Source: JAVVHE01 sp032249695
GTDB lineage: Bacteria > Pseudomonadota > Alphaproteobacteria > Sphingomonadales > Sphingomonadaceae
Length of the DNA stretch: 64,000 nucleotides
Assembly (NCBI GenBank): GCA_032249695.1
Contig: JAVVHE010000015.1
Span: 7,519-71,518 of the forward strand
Direction of reading: 5' to 3'
A program made the position numbers and the translations under genes. The notes under the pieces were generated by a model. It did not search any database and was not told the DNA's origin. It worked only from the letters and a program-made list of their open reading frames with translations. Below are positions 1 to 7,703 of the stretch, piece by piece. The stretch's first letter is position 1; each line of letters begins with the position of its first letter.

Positions 1-1
1 G

Positions 2-406
2 ACGGGCATCGCCAATCTCGTCGTCTTGCCCTCGCTGTTCGAACAGCAGCGCCGCTTGATCCTGTCCGCGACGATGCTCGGCGTGGTCGGCCGCGTGCAG
101 CGCGACGGCGAGGTCATCCACGTCGTCGTCCAGCGCTTGATCGACTACGTCGGCTTGCTGCGCGGCGTCGGCGGCCGTGACGCTCTGCCGGTTCTGACCG
201 GCCCCGGCGACGCCCCCACGCGCGGCGGCTTCGACGCGCGCACCGACGGCCTGCCGGTGCCCTCCGCGCGCGGCGACGAGGCCAAGGGCGGCGGCGGCCC
301 CGACCCGCGCGACAAGCCCGCCGTTCGCCCGCGCGACATCTATCACCCACCGTTTCGCCACGGTCCGCGGGCGGAGATCGACCCCAAGACGCGGGATTTC
401 CGGTAA
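2..406 (+). CDS. dnaE2: Error-prone DNA polymerase DnaE2, C-terminal fragment (gene starts left of the window)
   Basis: Open reading frame entering from the left edge, with TAA at 404-406. The first ~60 residues match the C-terminal part of the DnaE2/ImuC family of error-prone C-family polymerases; the segments LFEQQRRLILSATML, VVGRVQRDGEVIHVV and RLIDYVGLL fit the terminal OB-like domain that binds template strand. The remaining tail, rich in Pro, Arg and Asp, is typical of this family's variable end. DnaE2 is known to act with ImuA and ImuB in damage-induced mutagenic synthesis; those genes would lie to the left and are not visible. Only about 134 codons are present, so the catalytic residues cannot be checked. 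Confidence 0.85.
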   Translation, partial: TGIANLVVLPSLFEQQRRLILSATMLGVVGRVQRDGEVIHVVVQRLIDYVGLLRGVGGRDALPVLTGPGDAPTRGGFDARTDGLPVPSARGDEAKGGGGPDPRDKPAVRPRDIYHPPFRHGPRAEIDPKTRDFR

Positions 407-599
407 GCTCCACGGGCGCTCAAGTCGGCCCGGACTTGATCCGGGGCCGGGCCGGCTCAGACCCAGCATGGGCGCGCCACCCGCAGAGCAGTGGCAAGAC
501 GCCCCGGCGCTGACACGTCCGGGCCGGCATTGTCCGCATCACCGTCTTCGTGGACGCGCTGCCCTTAGCGTGATCCCCCGCCCCGCGCTGGTGAGGATC

Positions 600-1445
600 T
601 CAAGCCGCGATCGCCTCGCGCACGCCCCGGTGGATCACGCGGTCGCCGGGCAGCAGCGCGCCCGGCGGCAGCACGGGCTCGGAGTCCAGCTCGGCCGACA
701 GCGCGACAAAATCGGTCGCGAGCGTCTCGTCCAGCAGCGTGCCGAAATCGTCGAGCACGAAGTAGCTCTCCTGCAGGTCGTCGGTCCGGTAATCTGTTCG
801 CAAAATGCGCCTGAGATCGAAGCCGAGCCGGTTCGGCACCGCGGAATCCAGCGCATACTCGCTCTCGCCGTGGCTGCTGACGATGCCCGCGCCGTACAGC
901 TTGATCGCTCCGTCCTCGCGCACCAGCCCGAATTCGATCGAATACCAGTAAAGCCGCGCGAGCCGGTCGGTCAGTTCGGGATGTTCGGTGGCCTTGCGGC
1001 CATATGCCTCCAGAAACGCTGCGAAGGTCGGGTCGGCCAGCAGCGGCACGTGGCCGAACACGTCGTGGAAGATGTCCGGCTGCTCCAGATAGTCGAGCTG
1101 ATCCATCCGCCGGATGAACCTGCCCGCGACGAAGCGGCGTCTGGCAAGATGCTCGAAGAACACGCGCTCCGGCACCAGGCCGGGCACGCAGACGACCTCC
1201 CACCCGGTCAACTCGCGCAGCTGGTCCGACAGGCGCGCGAGGTCAGGGATACCCGGCTCGGCCGTCATCAGCTCCAGCCCGGCGAGATAGGCGCTGCACG
1301 CGCGGTCGCGCAGTTGCTCGCGCTGGCGGGTGGCGAGCAGGCTCCAGACGGCATGTTCGTCGGCCGTATAGTCGGCCCAGCGCTGCGGGATGGTCCAGTC
1401 GGACGCAGCTCCGGGCGGGGGCGGGCCAAGCGGTGGGGCGGCCAT
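600..1445 (-). CDS. phhA: Phenylalanine-4-hydroxylase
   Basis: 281 residues, the usual length for a bacterial single-domain aromatic amino acid hydroxylase. It converts phenylalanine to tyrosine in the cytoplasm using tetrahydropterin, O2 and non-haem iron. The iron ligands are visible: two His in FHDVFGHVPLL and the Glu in WYSIEFGL; the substrate-binding stretch RRMDQLDYLEQPD precedes them. The ATG at 1443-1445 has an AGGAG about ten bases upstream, which supports this start. It is the last gene of a minus-strand run (wrbA, RNA methyltransferase, DUF486, phhA) but 490 bases separate it from DUF486, so it probably has its own promoter. No pterin recycling gene (phhB) is adjacent. Confidence 0.95.
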   Translation of the reverse strand: MAAPPLGPPPPGAASDWTIPQRWADYTADEHAVWSLLATRQREQLRDRACSAYLAGLELMTAEPGIPDLARLSDQLRELTGWEVVCVPGLVPERVFFEHLARRRFVAGRFIRRMDQLDYLEQPDIFHDVFGHVPLLADPTFAAFLEAYGRKATEHPELTDRLARLYWYSIEFGLVREDGAIKLYGAGIVSSHGESEYALDSAVPNRLGFDLRRILRTDYRTDDLQESYFVLDDFGTLLDETLATDFVALSAELDSEPVLPPGALLPGDRVIHRGVREAIAA

Positions 1446-1937
1446 GGGTTGGAAACTCCTGGTCTCTGCGTGTCATGCCGTCGGCGGCGCTGAGTTCTGC
1501 CCCAATCCGCGTCAACGCGGCAACGGCTGCACGCGCGGCATATGGCGCTCCGGCTCCGGGCAGGCCGATCCCGCCGTCGGCCAGCCTGCTTGCCCGGTCA
1601 GCCGCCCGGCGCCTGCGCTCACCAGCGTCGCTGCCGCGCCCCAAAGACGACGCGCAGAAGCGCTCAGAATGTCCGTGCCCCGCCGGCCCGCGCGCTGACC
1701 GCCCCCAACACCGCTGCGGCACCCTCGCCGCGCGGCAGGAAGGCGGCGAGCGCCAGCGGCTGCAGCGCGCCCGCGGTAAAGCTGGCGACCGAAGCTGCTG
1801 CGGCGATGAGCTCGCGCGCACCATCCATCATTCCGCGGCTTGGGGCGGGGCAGTGCCTTCTCGCTCGCGGCCGATAAGGTCGCGATGGTCGGCCGATGGC
1901 CGCGCTGCGCTCGCGCGTCGTCGGCCTGCGCAAACCC
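1446..1937. other. Intergenic stretch with one doubtful 55-codon ORF
   Basis: About 490 bases between phhA and the DUF486 gene. The best candidate is a minus-strand ORF at 1664-1831 that starts with two consecutive ATG codons and encodes an Ala-rich, mildly hydrophobic peptide (MMDGARELIAAAA..., ending GGARTF). It has only a weak GGA near the start and no recognised relatives. The other long frames here look like GC-rich noise. The phhA promoter should lie in this stretch, but I see no convincing -35/-10 pair. Confidence 0.35.
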
Positions 1938-2276
1938 TCAGGCTTTGCGGCCGGCGAACAGGCACGCGACTGCGCCCGCCATGCACAATCCAGCGCCAGC
2001 ATAGCGCCAGGTCAGCCGTTCTCCAAGCCAGAGCCACGCAAAGATTGCGAAGACGCTGAGCGTGATAACCTCTTGAATGATCTTCAGCTGGGCCGCCGAA
2101 TAACCCTGCGCATAGCCCAGACGGTTGGCGGGGACTGCAAGGCAATACTCGAAGAACGCAATCGCCCAGCCGATGATGATGGCACGAGCGAGCGGCATCG
2201 AAGGCTGTTTGAGGTGTCCATACCACGCCGCGGTCATGAACACGTTCGACAGGCAGAGAAGCAGGATCGTTGGCAT
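1938..2276 (-). CDS. DMT-superfamily-like DUF486 membrane protein
   Basis: 112 residues with four predicted transmembrane helices, matching the DUF486 family, a relative of small drug/metabolite exporters. Recognisable features are the N-terminal helix LLLCLSNVFMTAAWYGHL, the Pro-containing linker LAVPANRLGY, and the conserved GYSAAQLKIIQEVITL and LWLGERLTWRY segments that family members share. Length is normal for the family. The substrate is unknown. It lies 66 bases downstream of the RNA methyltransferase gene on the same strand, so co-transcription is possible, but no functional link is apparent. Confidence 0.88.
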   Translation of the reverse strand: MPTILLLCLSNVFMTAAWYGHLKQPSMPLARAIIIGWAIAFFEYCLAVPANRLGYAQGYSAAQLKIIQEVITLSVFAIFAWLWLGERLTWRYAGAGLCMAGAVACLFAGRKA

Positions 2277-2342
2277 GGCTGAGGTCCACTCGCGTCACGG
2301 TCCGGGGCTCGATCGCCGCACGGACGTCAGTCTGGACAGCGT

Positions 2343-3170
2343 TCAGGATGGCTGGTGGCGATCGGGCGGATCGGCCCGGCGGCGCTGGTTGACGACCTCG
2401 TAGAGCAGCACCGCGGCTGCCACCGCGACGTTGAGGCTGTCGGCCTTGCCCGCCATCGGGATCGTCACCCGCTCGTCGCACGCGGCGGCGTAAGCGCCGG
2501 GCAGGCCCGACTGCTCATTCCCCATCAGAAGCACCGTCGGTGCAGCATAACGCACCGCCTGATAGTCGATCGTGTCGGCGCCCACGACTGCGCCGACCAG
2601 CTGCGCGCCCGAGGCCCAGCGGCGGAACTCGTCCCACCCCGCCTGCGCCACGGCTCTCGTGAACACGGCGCCCATCGACGCTCGCACCGCCTCGACGCTC
2701 CACGGATCGCAGCTTTGGTCGACGAGGATCAGGCCGCCCGCTCCGGTTGCGTCGGCGGTGCGCAGCATCGTGCCCAGATTGCCGGGGTCTTTCAGCTTTT
2801 CGGCCGCGATCCACACCGGGCTCGAACGCACGTCCACCCGTGTCAGCGACGTATCCGGGATCGCGAACGCCGCCGCTGCGCCAGCAGGGTTGTCCTTCGC
2901 GCACACCTTCGCAAGCAGCTCGCGCGGCACTTCGAGAGCCTCGCCCCCCGTCTCTAGGCACATTCGTGCCGCGCTTCGCCCCAGAGGATGGACGGCCGCA
3001 TCCGCGGTCAGCAACAGCGCGCGCGGCGCCCAGCCTGCCGCCACCGCCTCCGCCACCACCCGCAGCCCTTCAGCCAGAAACAGCCCCTCCGCGCGCCGCC
3101 CTTTCTTGTCGTGCAGGGAGCGGAGGCGCTTGATTGTGGGATTGGCAAAGCTGGTGACGGGCTTCAGCAC
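2343..3170 (-). CDS. TrmH/SpoU-family RNA 2'-O-methyltransferase
   Basis: 275 residues with the SPOUT architecture: an N-terminal substrate-binding domain (ITS-like start, NPTIKRLRSLHDKKGRR, then FLAEGLRVV) and a C-terminal knotted methyltransferase domain. The three SpoU motifs are visible: NLGTMLRTADATGAGGL, the middle LLMGNEQSGLP and the final IPMAGKADSLNVAVAAAV. These bind S-adenosylmethionine and methylate a ribose in rRNA or tRNA; the exact target cannot be told from sequence. The start codon is GTG at 3168-3170; no ATG lies nearby in frame. The gene follows wrbA with a 42-base gap and is probably co-transcribed with it. Confidence 0.92.
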   Translation of the reverse strand: MLKPVTSFANPTIKRLRSLHDKKGRRAEGLFLAEGLRVVAEAVAAGWAPRALLLTADAAVHPLGRSAARMCLETGGEALEVPRELLAKVCAKDNPAGAAAAFAIPDTSLTRVDVRSSPVWIAAEKLKDPGNLGTMLRTADATGAGGLILVDQSCDPWSVEAVRASMGAVFTRAVAQAGWDEFRRWASGAQLVGAVVGADTIDYQAVRYAAPTVLLMGNEQSGLPGAYAAACDERVTIPMAGKADSLNVAVAAAVLLYEVVNQRRRADPPDRHQPS

Positions 3171-3212
3171 GGGTGCCCGCTTAGGCGCTGCGGCGCGGCC
3201 GGCAAACCCGCC

Positions 3213-3836
3213 CTAGGCCGCTCGACCGCGCTTCAGGGCAGCGGCGACTTCCGCCACATGGCGTCCCTGGAAGCGTGCGCCGTCCAGTTCGTTCACGCTC
3301 GGCCAGCGCGATCCGTCGCTCGCGGCGATCGTCGTCGCGCCATACGGTGAGCCACCCGTGATCTCGTCAAATTTCAATTGACCGGACCAACTATAGGGCA
3401 GGCCGACAATGACCAGACCGTGATGAAGCAGCATCGTAATGGTCGAGGCTATCGTCGTTTCCTGTCCGCCATGTTGGGATGCTGTCGATACGAATACAGA
3501 TCCGACCTTGCCGATCAGAGCGCCCTTGGCCCAAAGACTGCCAGTCTGGTCCCAATATTGCTTCATCTGTGCGGCCATCACGCCATAGCGCGTCGGCGTG
3601 CCGACGATGATCGCGTCATAGTCGGCGAGCTCCTGCGGGGTCGCCACCGGGGCGGGCTGATCGAGTTTATAATGCGACTTTTCCGCCAGTTCGGGCGGCA
3701 CCAGTTCGGGCACGCGCTTGACATCGACCTGCACGCCGGCGACCTCGCGCGCGCCTTCGGCGACCGCGTTCGCCATTGCCTCCACATGGCCGTAGCTGGA
3801 GTAATAGATCACGAGAACCCGGGTTTCTGTGGTCAT
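3213..3836 (-). CDS. wrbA: NAD(P)H:quinone oxidoreductase WrbA
   Basis: 207 residues, the normal length for type IV flavodoxin-like WrbA. It binds FMN and reduces quinones by two electrons, protecting against semiquinone radicals. The phosphate-binding loop VIYYSSYGHVEAMA is at residues 9-22, and the family signatures GTPTRYGVMAAQMKQYWDQ, STASQHGGQETT and GLPYSW follow. I chose the ATG at 3834-3836 because a GGGAGG sits about seven bases before it and the flavodoxin fold starts at once; a longer in-frame extension reaching 4115 runs antisense through the next gene and is not credible. It heads the minus-strand run towards phhA. Confidence 0.95.
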   Translation of the reverse strand: MTTETRVLVIYYSSYGHVEAMANAVAEGAREVAGVQVDVKRVPELVPPELAEKSHYKLDQPAPVATPQELADYDAIIVGTPTRYGVMAAQMKQYWDQTGSLWAKGALIGKVGSVFVSTASQHGGQETTIASTITMLLHHGLVIVGLPYSWSGQLKFDEITGGSPYGATTIAASDGSRWPSVNELDGARFQGRHVAEVAAALKRGRAA

Positions 3837-3912
3837 AAACGGCCTCCCTGGCAGGTGAAACGAATGGCTGAGCGGGCTTTGCCACGCGGTTCTTGCATGG
3901 CAAAGCGGGCGG

Positions 3913-4422
3913 ATGCGAACGAGAAGTGCGACCTTCGCGACAGTCGCGACCTTCGCCGCGCTGCTGCTCGGCGCCGCGGGCCCGGCCGAGCGGGCGCAGC
4001 GGCTCGATGCAGCGCTGAGAGCGATGGCGCGCGGCGACGATGCACGCGCGGCGACCGACTTTGATCTGCTCGCCGACGAAGGCTCGGCTGCGGCTGAGAC
4101 GCTGCTGGGCGTCATTGCGGGGCGCGGGCGGGCGGCGCGGCCCGAGGTCGCGCTCGCGCATTATTACCGCTCGGCCGAACGCGGCTACCCGCCCGCGCAG
4201 CTCGCGCTCGCCCGCGCGCTCGCCCGTGGCGAGGGCACGTGGGCGCGCCCCGAGATGGCGCTGCGCTGGGCGCTGGTCGCCGAAGCGCACAGCGCGGGCG
4301 ACGTGCGTCCGGCAGCGTCCGCGCTCGCTGCCGAGCTGCGCGGACGACTCCACCCGGCGGCGGTCATCCGGGCCGAGGCGCTGGCCGCGGCCTGGCGCCC
4401 GTGGGACGGGTTCACGCTGTAG
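3913..4422 (+). CDS. Secreted Sel1-like repeat protein
   Basis: 169 residues. An N-terminal signal peptide (RTRSATFATVATFAALLLGA, residues 2-21) is followed by helical repeats of the Sel1/TPR type. Two units are recognisable by their alternating small and aromatic residues: the ADEGSAAAETLLGVIAGRG unit and the SAERGYPPAQLALARALA unit. Such repeats make a solenoid for protein-protein contact; no enzymatic motif is present. It is divergent from wrbA with a 76-base gap and is followed immediately by the C-terminal remnant of a pirin gene in the opposite direction. The partner is unknown. Alternative starts are possible, but the signal peptide supports this one. Confidence 0.75.
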   Translation: MRTRSATFATVATFAALLLGAAGPAERAQRLDAALRAMARGDDARAATDFDLLADEGSAAAETLLGVIAGRGRAARPEVALAHYYRSAERGYPPAQLALARALARGEGTWARPEMALRWALVAEAHSAGDVRPAASALAAELRGRLHPAAVIRAEALAAAWRPWDGFTL

Positions 4423-4429
4423 CATCCGG

Positions 4430-4690
4430 TCGCTCCGGCGGGATCGAGCAGCAGCAGCTCCGCGCCGTCGGCGCTGGTGACAGCGAGCGCAGCGGCGCCG
4501 TCAAACGACAGGCCGTCGCCGTCGGCGTGCGCGCGGCTGAGCGTCGTCGCCGATCCGCGCGCCACCTGCGCCCGGCCAGAGCGGCTCGGACTGCGTGGCA
4601 CGCGGAGCTTGCTGCCGGGCGCCAGCAGCATGCGGTGGATCGCAGCGTCGGAGTGGAGCAAGGGTTCTGCCGCCGATTGCCGGCGGCGAG
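4430..4690 (-). pseudogene. Pirin-family protein, C-terminal remnant
   Basis: A minus-strand frame reads LHSDAAIHRMLLAPGSK, QVARGSATTLSRAHADGDG and LSFDGAAALAVTSADGAELLLLD. This matches the second cupin of the YhhW/pirin family, where the equivalents are a VHQD-like strand, a V-x-x-G-x-V strand, a GDG turn and a terminal E-V-L-L-F-D-L. Homology stops after LLLLDP at about 4440. The natural stop is lost and the frame runs on antisense through the Sel1 gene to 4185. No pirin-like sequence precedes ~4690 in this orientation, so the first cupin is missing. A matching N-terminal fragment lies at 6101-6361 on the same strand, so one gene may have been broken. Confidence 0.6.
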
Positions 4691-4696
4691 CAGCTC

Positions 4697-5148
4697 GGGT
4701 CCAGCCCGACCGAGATCGGCGAGGCGAACGAGGGAGCCGATCAGCTCAGCCAGGTGCTGCTCAATAGCGCCAAGCAAGCGGCCGAGAGTGGCGAGGAGAA
4801 TGCGCAGGCCGTCCGCGACAGCGTAAGGGCGGCGCCCCCGGCGGTAGCATGCTCATGAAGATCGCCACTGCGTTCGGCAAGATGCTCGGCAATAAGATGA
4901 CCGTCATGGCGAACGAGACCGATCAGCTTGGCGCCATTCGCACCATCGACAACAACACCGAGAGCAACCTCGGTCAGCTGAGCGGGCAGCTGCAGGGCCG
5001 TGGGCCGGCAGGTCGGCATGCTCACCAAGGCGCTAACCAACAGGATGAAGTCGATCGGCGAGGCCCGAACAACGCCGGCGTGCAAGGGTTTTTTCCCCTT
5101 CGGGACAGCGAGGCGGCGGTCCCGGTCGGGGCCGCCGCTCCTGCGTAA
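4697..5148 (+). pseudogene. Helical, probably coiled-coil protein, apparently frameshifted
   Basis: Coding-like sequence appears in three consecutive pieces that change frame. 4697-4826 reads PTEIGEANEGADQLSQVLL then NSAKQAAESGEENAQAVRD. 4831-4998 shifts frame and reads MLMKIATAFGKMLGNKMTV then NETDQLGAIRTIDNNTESN and LGQLSGQLQ. 5000-5090 returns to the first frame and reads VGRQVGMLTKALTNRMKS. Each piece is rich in Glu, Gln, Asn and Leu with helical spacing, unlike the Arg/Pro/Ala noise typical of wrong frames here. Two shifts that cancel suggest a decayed gene or sequencing errors in one short gene. An ORF of 99 codons starts at 4849. I do not recognise the family; it precedes the DUF6683 gene on the same strand. 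Confidence 0.4.
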
Positions 5149-5163
5149 AGAGGAGGGTTCGCG

Positions 5164-5925
5164 GTGTTCCAGAAGGTGAAGGCCGGGGCGGTTTTGGCCG
5201 GACTCGCTCTGTCTGATCATGCGTTCGCGCAGATCGACGGCATGGCGGTCGCCAGCGCTGTCTCGGCGGTGACCGTGCCCGTGGTGCTCAACCCCTGCGC
5301 AGGGGGCTGCAGCAAACCGCGCGATGCCGCTTCCGGATCAGCGTATCGGCAGGATCAGAGCGGCCTGGAGCTCGGCGGGTTGGCAAGAGCAGGTCTGCCG
5401 CGAGCCCGTAGCGCCGTGGTTACGCGGTACCAGCCGAGCGAGGCCCTTCGGCGCGATGCGCTGGATGGTTATGTCTCGCGGTTGCGAAAGACCAATCCGC
5501 GAGCCGCTGCCGCGGTCGCCGAGCAGTTTGGCCGTCACGACTCCGGCCGCATCTACAGCGGCATCGTTTCGCCGTTCGGCCTGCGCGGCGACGGTCTCGC
5601 GGATTCGATGACGGCGTACACCCTGCTCGGCTGGATGGTCGCGAACGGCAAGTCTGATCCAACCCCGGGTCAAGTCGCCGCCGTGCGGAAGCAGGTGCGG
5701 GCACGGCTGGCCGCCAATCCGCAGTTCACCAACCCGGCCAACCGCGGCAAGCTTGGCGAAGAACTGAAACTGCTGTTCGTTACCTTGCATTCCGGATGGC
5801 GGTCGGCAATTCGGGAAGGCAACGGCAATGCCTATGCAGATGGCGTGCAGGCGCTGTTCCAGAAACAGACGGGTCAGAACATGCGCGCGCTGCGTCTGAC
5901 CGATCAGGGCTTCTGCGAGGGTTGA
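5164..5925 (+). CDS. Secreted DUF6683-family protein
   Basis: 253 residues. The GTG start at 5164 is preceded by a good AGGAGG, and the first ~22 residues (KVKAGAVLAGLALSDHAFA) form a signal peptide. From residue ~80 the protein follows the DUF6683 pattern: RYQPSEALRRDALDGYV, a block around AAVAEQFGRHDSGRIYSGIV, the conserved LADSMTAYTLLGWMVANG, then VAAVRKQVRARLAANPQFT, and a C-terminal LRLTDQGF. Members are exported and small; no activity is known. Cys residues in NPCAGGCSKP may form a disulfide. It belongs to a plus-strand insert with the frameshifted helical gene upstream. Confidence 0.75.
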   Translation: MFQKVKAGAVLAGLALSDHAFAQIDGMAVASAVSAVTVPVVLNPCAGGCSKPRDAASGSAYRQDQSGLELGGLARAGLPRARSAVVTRYQPSEALRRDALDGYVSRLRKTNPRAAAAVAEQFGRHDSGRIYSGIVSPFGLRGDGLADSMTAYTLLGWMVANGKSDPTPGQVAAVRKQVRARLAANPQFTNPANRGKLGEELKLLFVTLHSGWRSAIREGNGNAYADGVQALFQKQTGQNMRALRLTDQGFCEG

Positions 5926-5959
5926 GCCGCTGGCGCGCCGGCCTCCGCGCTCTGCCTCC

Positions 5960-6100
5960 TGGCTGGGCGCCGATCGTTCTACCGCGGGCGCGATCCGTCC
6001 CGCCGGCCCCGGCGACGTTCGCGCCCTTCTGCGCTTTCTACGCGACCTTGCCGCCTGTGAGCGCGAGCCGGGCGCCGTGGTCGCGAGCTGGCGTGGGTGA
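5960..6100 (+). pseudogene. GNAT acetyltransferase, N-terminal remnant
   Basis: A plus-strand frame from about 5985 reads AIRPAGPGDVRALLRFLRD then LAACEREPGAVVAS before stopping at TGA 6098-6100. This is the first beta strand and first helices of a GNAT N-acetyltransferase, where family members typically begin with I-R-P-A-x-x-x-D and continue with a helix ending E-x-E-P-x-A-V. No start codon precedes it and none of the acetyl-CoA-binding motif follows, so only about 35 of the usual ~150 residues survive. It abuts the opposite-strand pirin fragment that ends at 6101, which marks a recombination or deletion junction near 6090-6100. Confidence 0.5.
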
Positions 6101-6361
6101 TCACGGCCCGTTCAGCAGCATCCGCTCGTCCGCCGGCCGCCACAGGCGCAGATGGTCCTCCGCCAGGCGGCACCCCAAGTTGATCACGCGCAGATTGCGA
6201 TCGCCAAAGCGTTCGGGATCGTAATGATGGCCGAAGGTGAAGCTGTGCCGGCTGTCGAGCCAGTCGATCTGCGGATGGAAGCGGCGGGCGGAAGGGCGCC
6301 GGTCGGAGCAAGCGTAGCCATGTGCCGACCTGCTGTTGGAAGGCCGCGCGAGGCGGCCGTT
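6101..6361 (-). pseudogene. Pirin-family protein, N-terminal remnant
   Basis: The minus-strand frame contains FHPQIDWLDSRHSFTFGHH then YDPERFGDRNLRVIN. This is the signature start of pirin-family bicupins, which have H-G-W-L-D-S-x-H-x-F-S-F, a Y-D-P and L-R-V-I-N-D-D. After RVIN (about 6179) the frame loses similarity and stops at 6101-6103; in a neighbouring frame VPPGGG follows directly, as expected for the next pirin strand, so a frameshift near 6178 is likely. The metal-binding H-x-H of the first cupin is not found. An in-frame TGA at 6362-6364 and lack of a start codon confirm decay. Compare the C-terminal fragment at 4430-4690. Confidence 0.6.
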
Positions 6362-6517
6362 TCACAGCAAATAGCAACTAGGTTGCGATCTGCAACTGGC
6401 CCGTGGCGCGGTACGCCGGTTGCCATCGCGCCAGTCACCCCAAGACGGGGTGTCCCGCGCTTGCGGGCGCGCTGGTTCGGCCGGGCCTGACCTATCGGTG
6501 CGTCGCTGCGCGCAGCC

Positions 6518-7531
6518 TCACGCCGCCCGCGCCGCCGGGGTGCCGACGTCGCCGCCGCCCGGCCGCACCCCGCGGCTCATCTCCAGCATCCGCTCCAGCG
6601 GCTTCAGCGCGCGCAGCCGAAGTTCCTCGGGCAGCTCGATGCGAGGCTCAAGCGTGCGGAGCGCCATTTCCAGCTTTTCCAGCGTATTTAACGCCATGTA
6701 CGGGCACATATTGCAGTTGCACTGGCCGTTCGCGCCGGGTGCGCCGATGAACAGTTTGTTGGGCGCGGCTTTCTGCATCTGGTGGATGATGTGCGGCTCG
6801 GTCGCGACGATGACCGTCTCGGCTGGCGTCTGGCGCGCGTAAGCCAGGATCGCCGAGGTCGAGCCGACGAAATCGGCGTGGTCCAGAATGTGCGCCGGGC
6901 ACTCCGGGTGCGCTGCGACCGGCGCCTTCGGGTATTCGGCCTTCAGCGTGACGAGCTCGCGCTCGGAGAACGCCTCGTGCACGATGCACTGGCCATCCCA
7001 CAGCAGCATGTCGCGCCCGGTCTTGCGGTTGAGATAGCCGCCCAGATGCTTGTCGGGCGCGAAAATGATCGGCTGATCGGGCGGCAGCTGCGCGATGATT
7101 GCCTCGGCCGACGACGAGGTGACGATAATATCCGAATGTGCCTTCACCGCTGCCGAGCAGTTGATGTAGGTTAGCGAAATGTGATCCGGGTGGGCCGCCC
7201 GGAAACGGGCGAAGTCGTCGGGCGGGCAGCTGTCCTCCAGGCTGCACCCGGCGTCCATGTCCGGCAGGATGACCGTCTTTTGCGGGCTGAGGATCTTCGC
7301 CACCTCGGCCATGAAGCGCACGCCGCAGAAGGCGATCACTTCGGCGTCGGTCGCAGCCGCCTTGCGGCTGAGGTCCAGGCTGTCGCCGACGAAGTCCGCG
7401 AGGTCCTGAATTTCAGGCTTCTGGTAATAATGCGCCAGGATGACGGCGTTTTTCTCGCGCCGCAGCCGGTCGATCTCGGCGCGCAGGTCACGCGCGCCGT
7501 TTGGGCCGAACGGGGTCAGCTGTGCAGTCAT
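6518..7531 (-). CDS. nadA: Quinolinate synthase A
   Basis: 337 residues. It condenses iminoaspartate with dihydroxyacetone phosphate to quinolinate, the second step of de novo NAD synthesis, and carries an oxygen-sensitive 4Fe-4S cluster. The three cluster cysteines can be assigned to DAGCSLEDSC, HPECPAHI and the terminal QCNCNMCPYM region. Other family signatures are AVILAHYYQKPEIQDLADF, GDSLDLSR, CGVRFMAEVAKIL and INCSAAVKA. The ATG at 7529-7531 gives the normal bacterial length. nadB and nadC, its usual partners, are not in the window. Confidence 0.96.
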   Translation of the reverse strand: MTAQLTPFGPNGARDLRAEIDRLRREKNAVILAHYYQKPEIQDLADFVGDSLDLSRKAAATDAEVIAFCGVRFMAEVAKILSPQKTVILPDMDAGCSLEDSCPPDDFARFRAAHPDHISLTYINCSAAVKAHSDIIVTSSSAEAIIAQLPPDQPIIFAPDKHLGGYLNRKTGRDMLLWDGQCIVHEAFSERELVTLKAEYPKAPVAAHPECPAHILDHADFVGSTSAILAYARQTPAETVIVATEPHIIHQMQKAAPNKLFIGAPGANGQCNCNMCPYMALNTLEKLEMALRTLEPRIELPEELRLRALKPLERMLEMSRGVRPGGGDVGTPAARAA

Positions 7532-7703
7532 CCCTAATCTCCCACCCGATCACGGTGCCCGCCCAACCAGCGGACTTCGGCGCGCGCGTCCAGCGGCTAC
7601 GCGGCGCCACGTCAACATAGGTAGGGTCGGACGTCACCGCATCGGCTGGCGGACACGCCCAACCGGGGCGCAGCCGGGCGGGTGGACCCGGCTGCGCGCC
7701 CGG

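Noticed and set aside
1243..1824. Minus-strand open frame upstream of and overlapping phhA as a separate gene
   Set aside because: It overlaps the conserved 5' part of phhA in a different frame and shows only weak, unspecific resemblance to coding sequence.
5085..5110. AAGGG, T-run, CCCCTT as an intrinsic terminator before the DUF6683 gene
   Set aside because: The T-run is in the loop rather than after the stem, and no U-run follows; it may equally be a frameshift-prone site.
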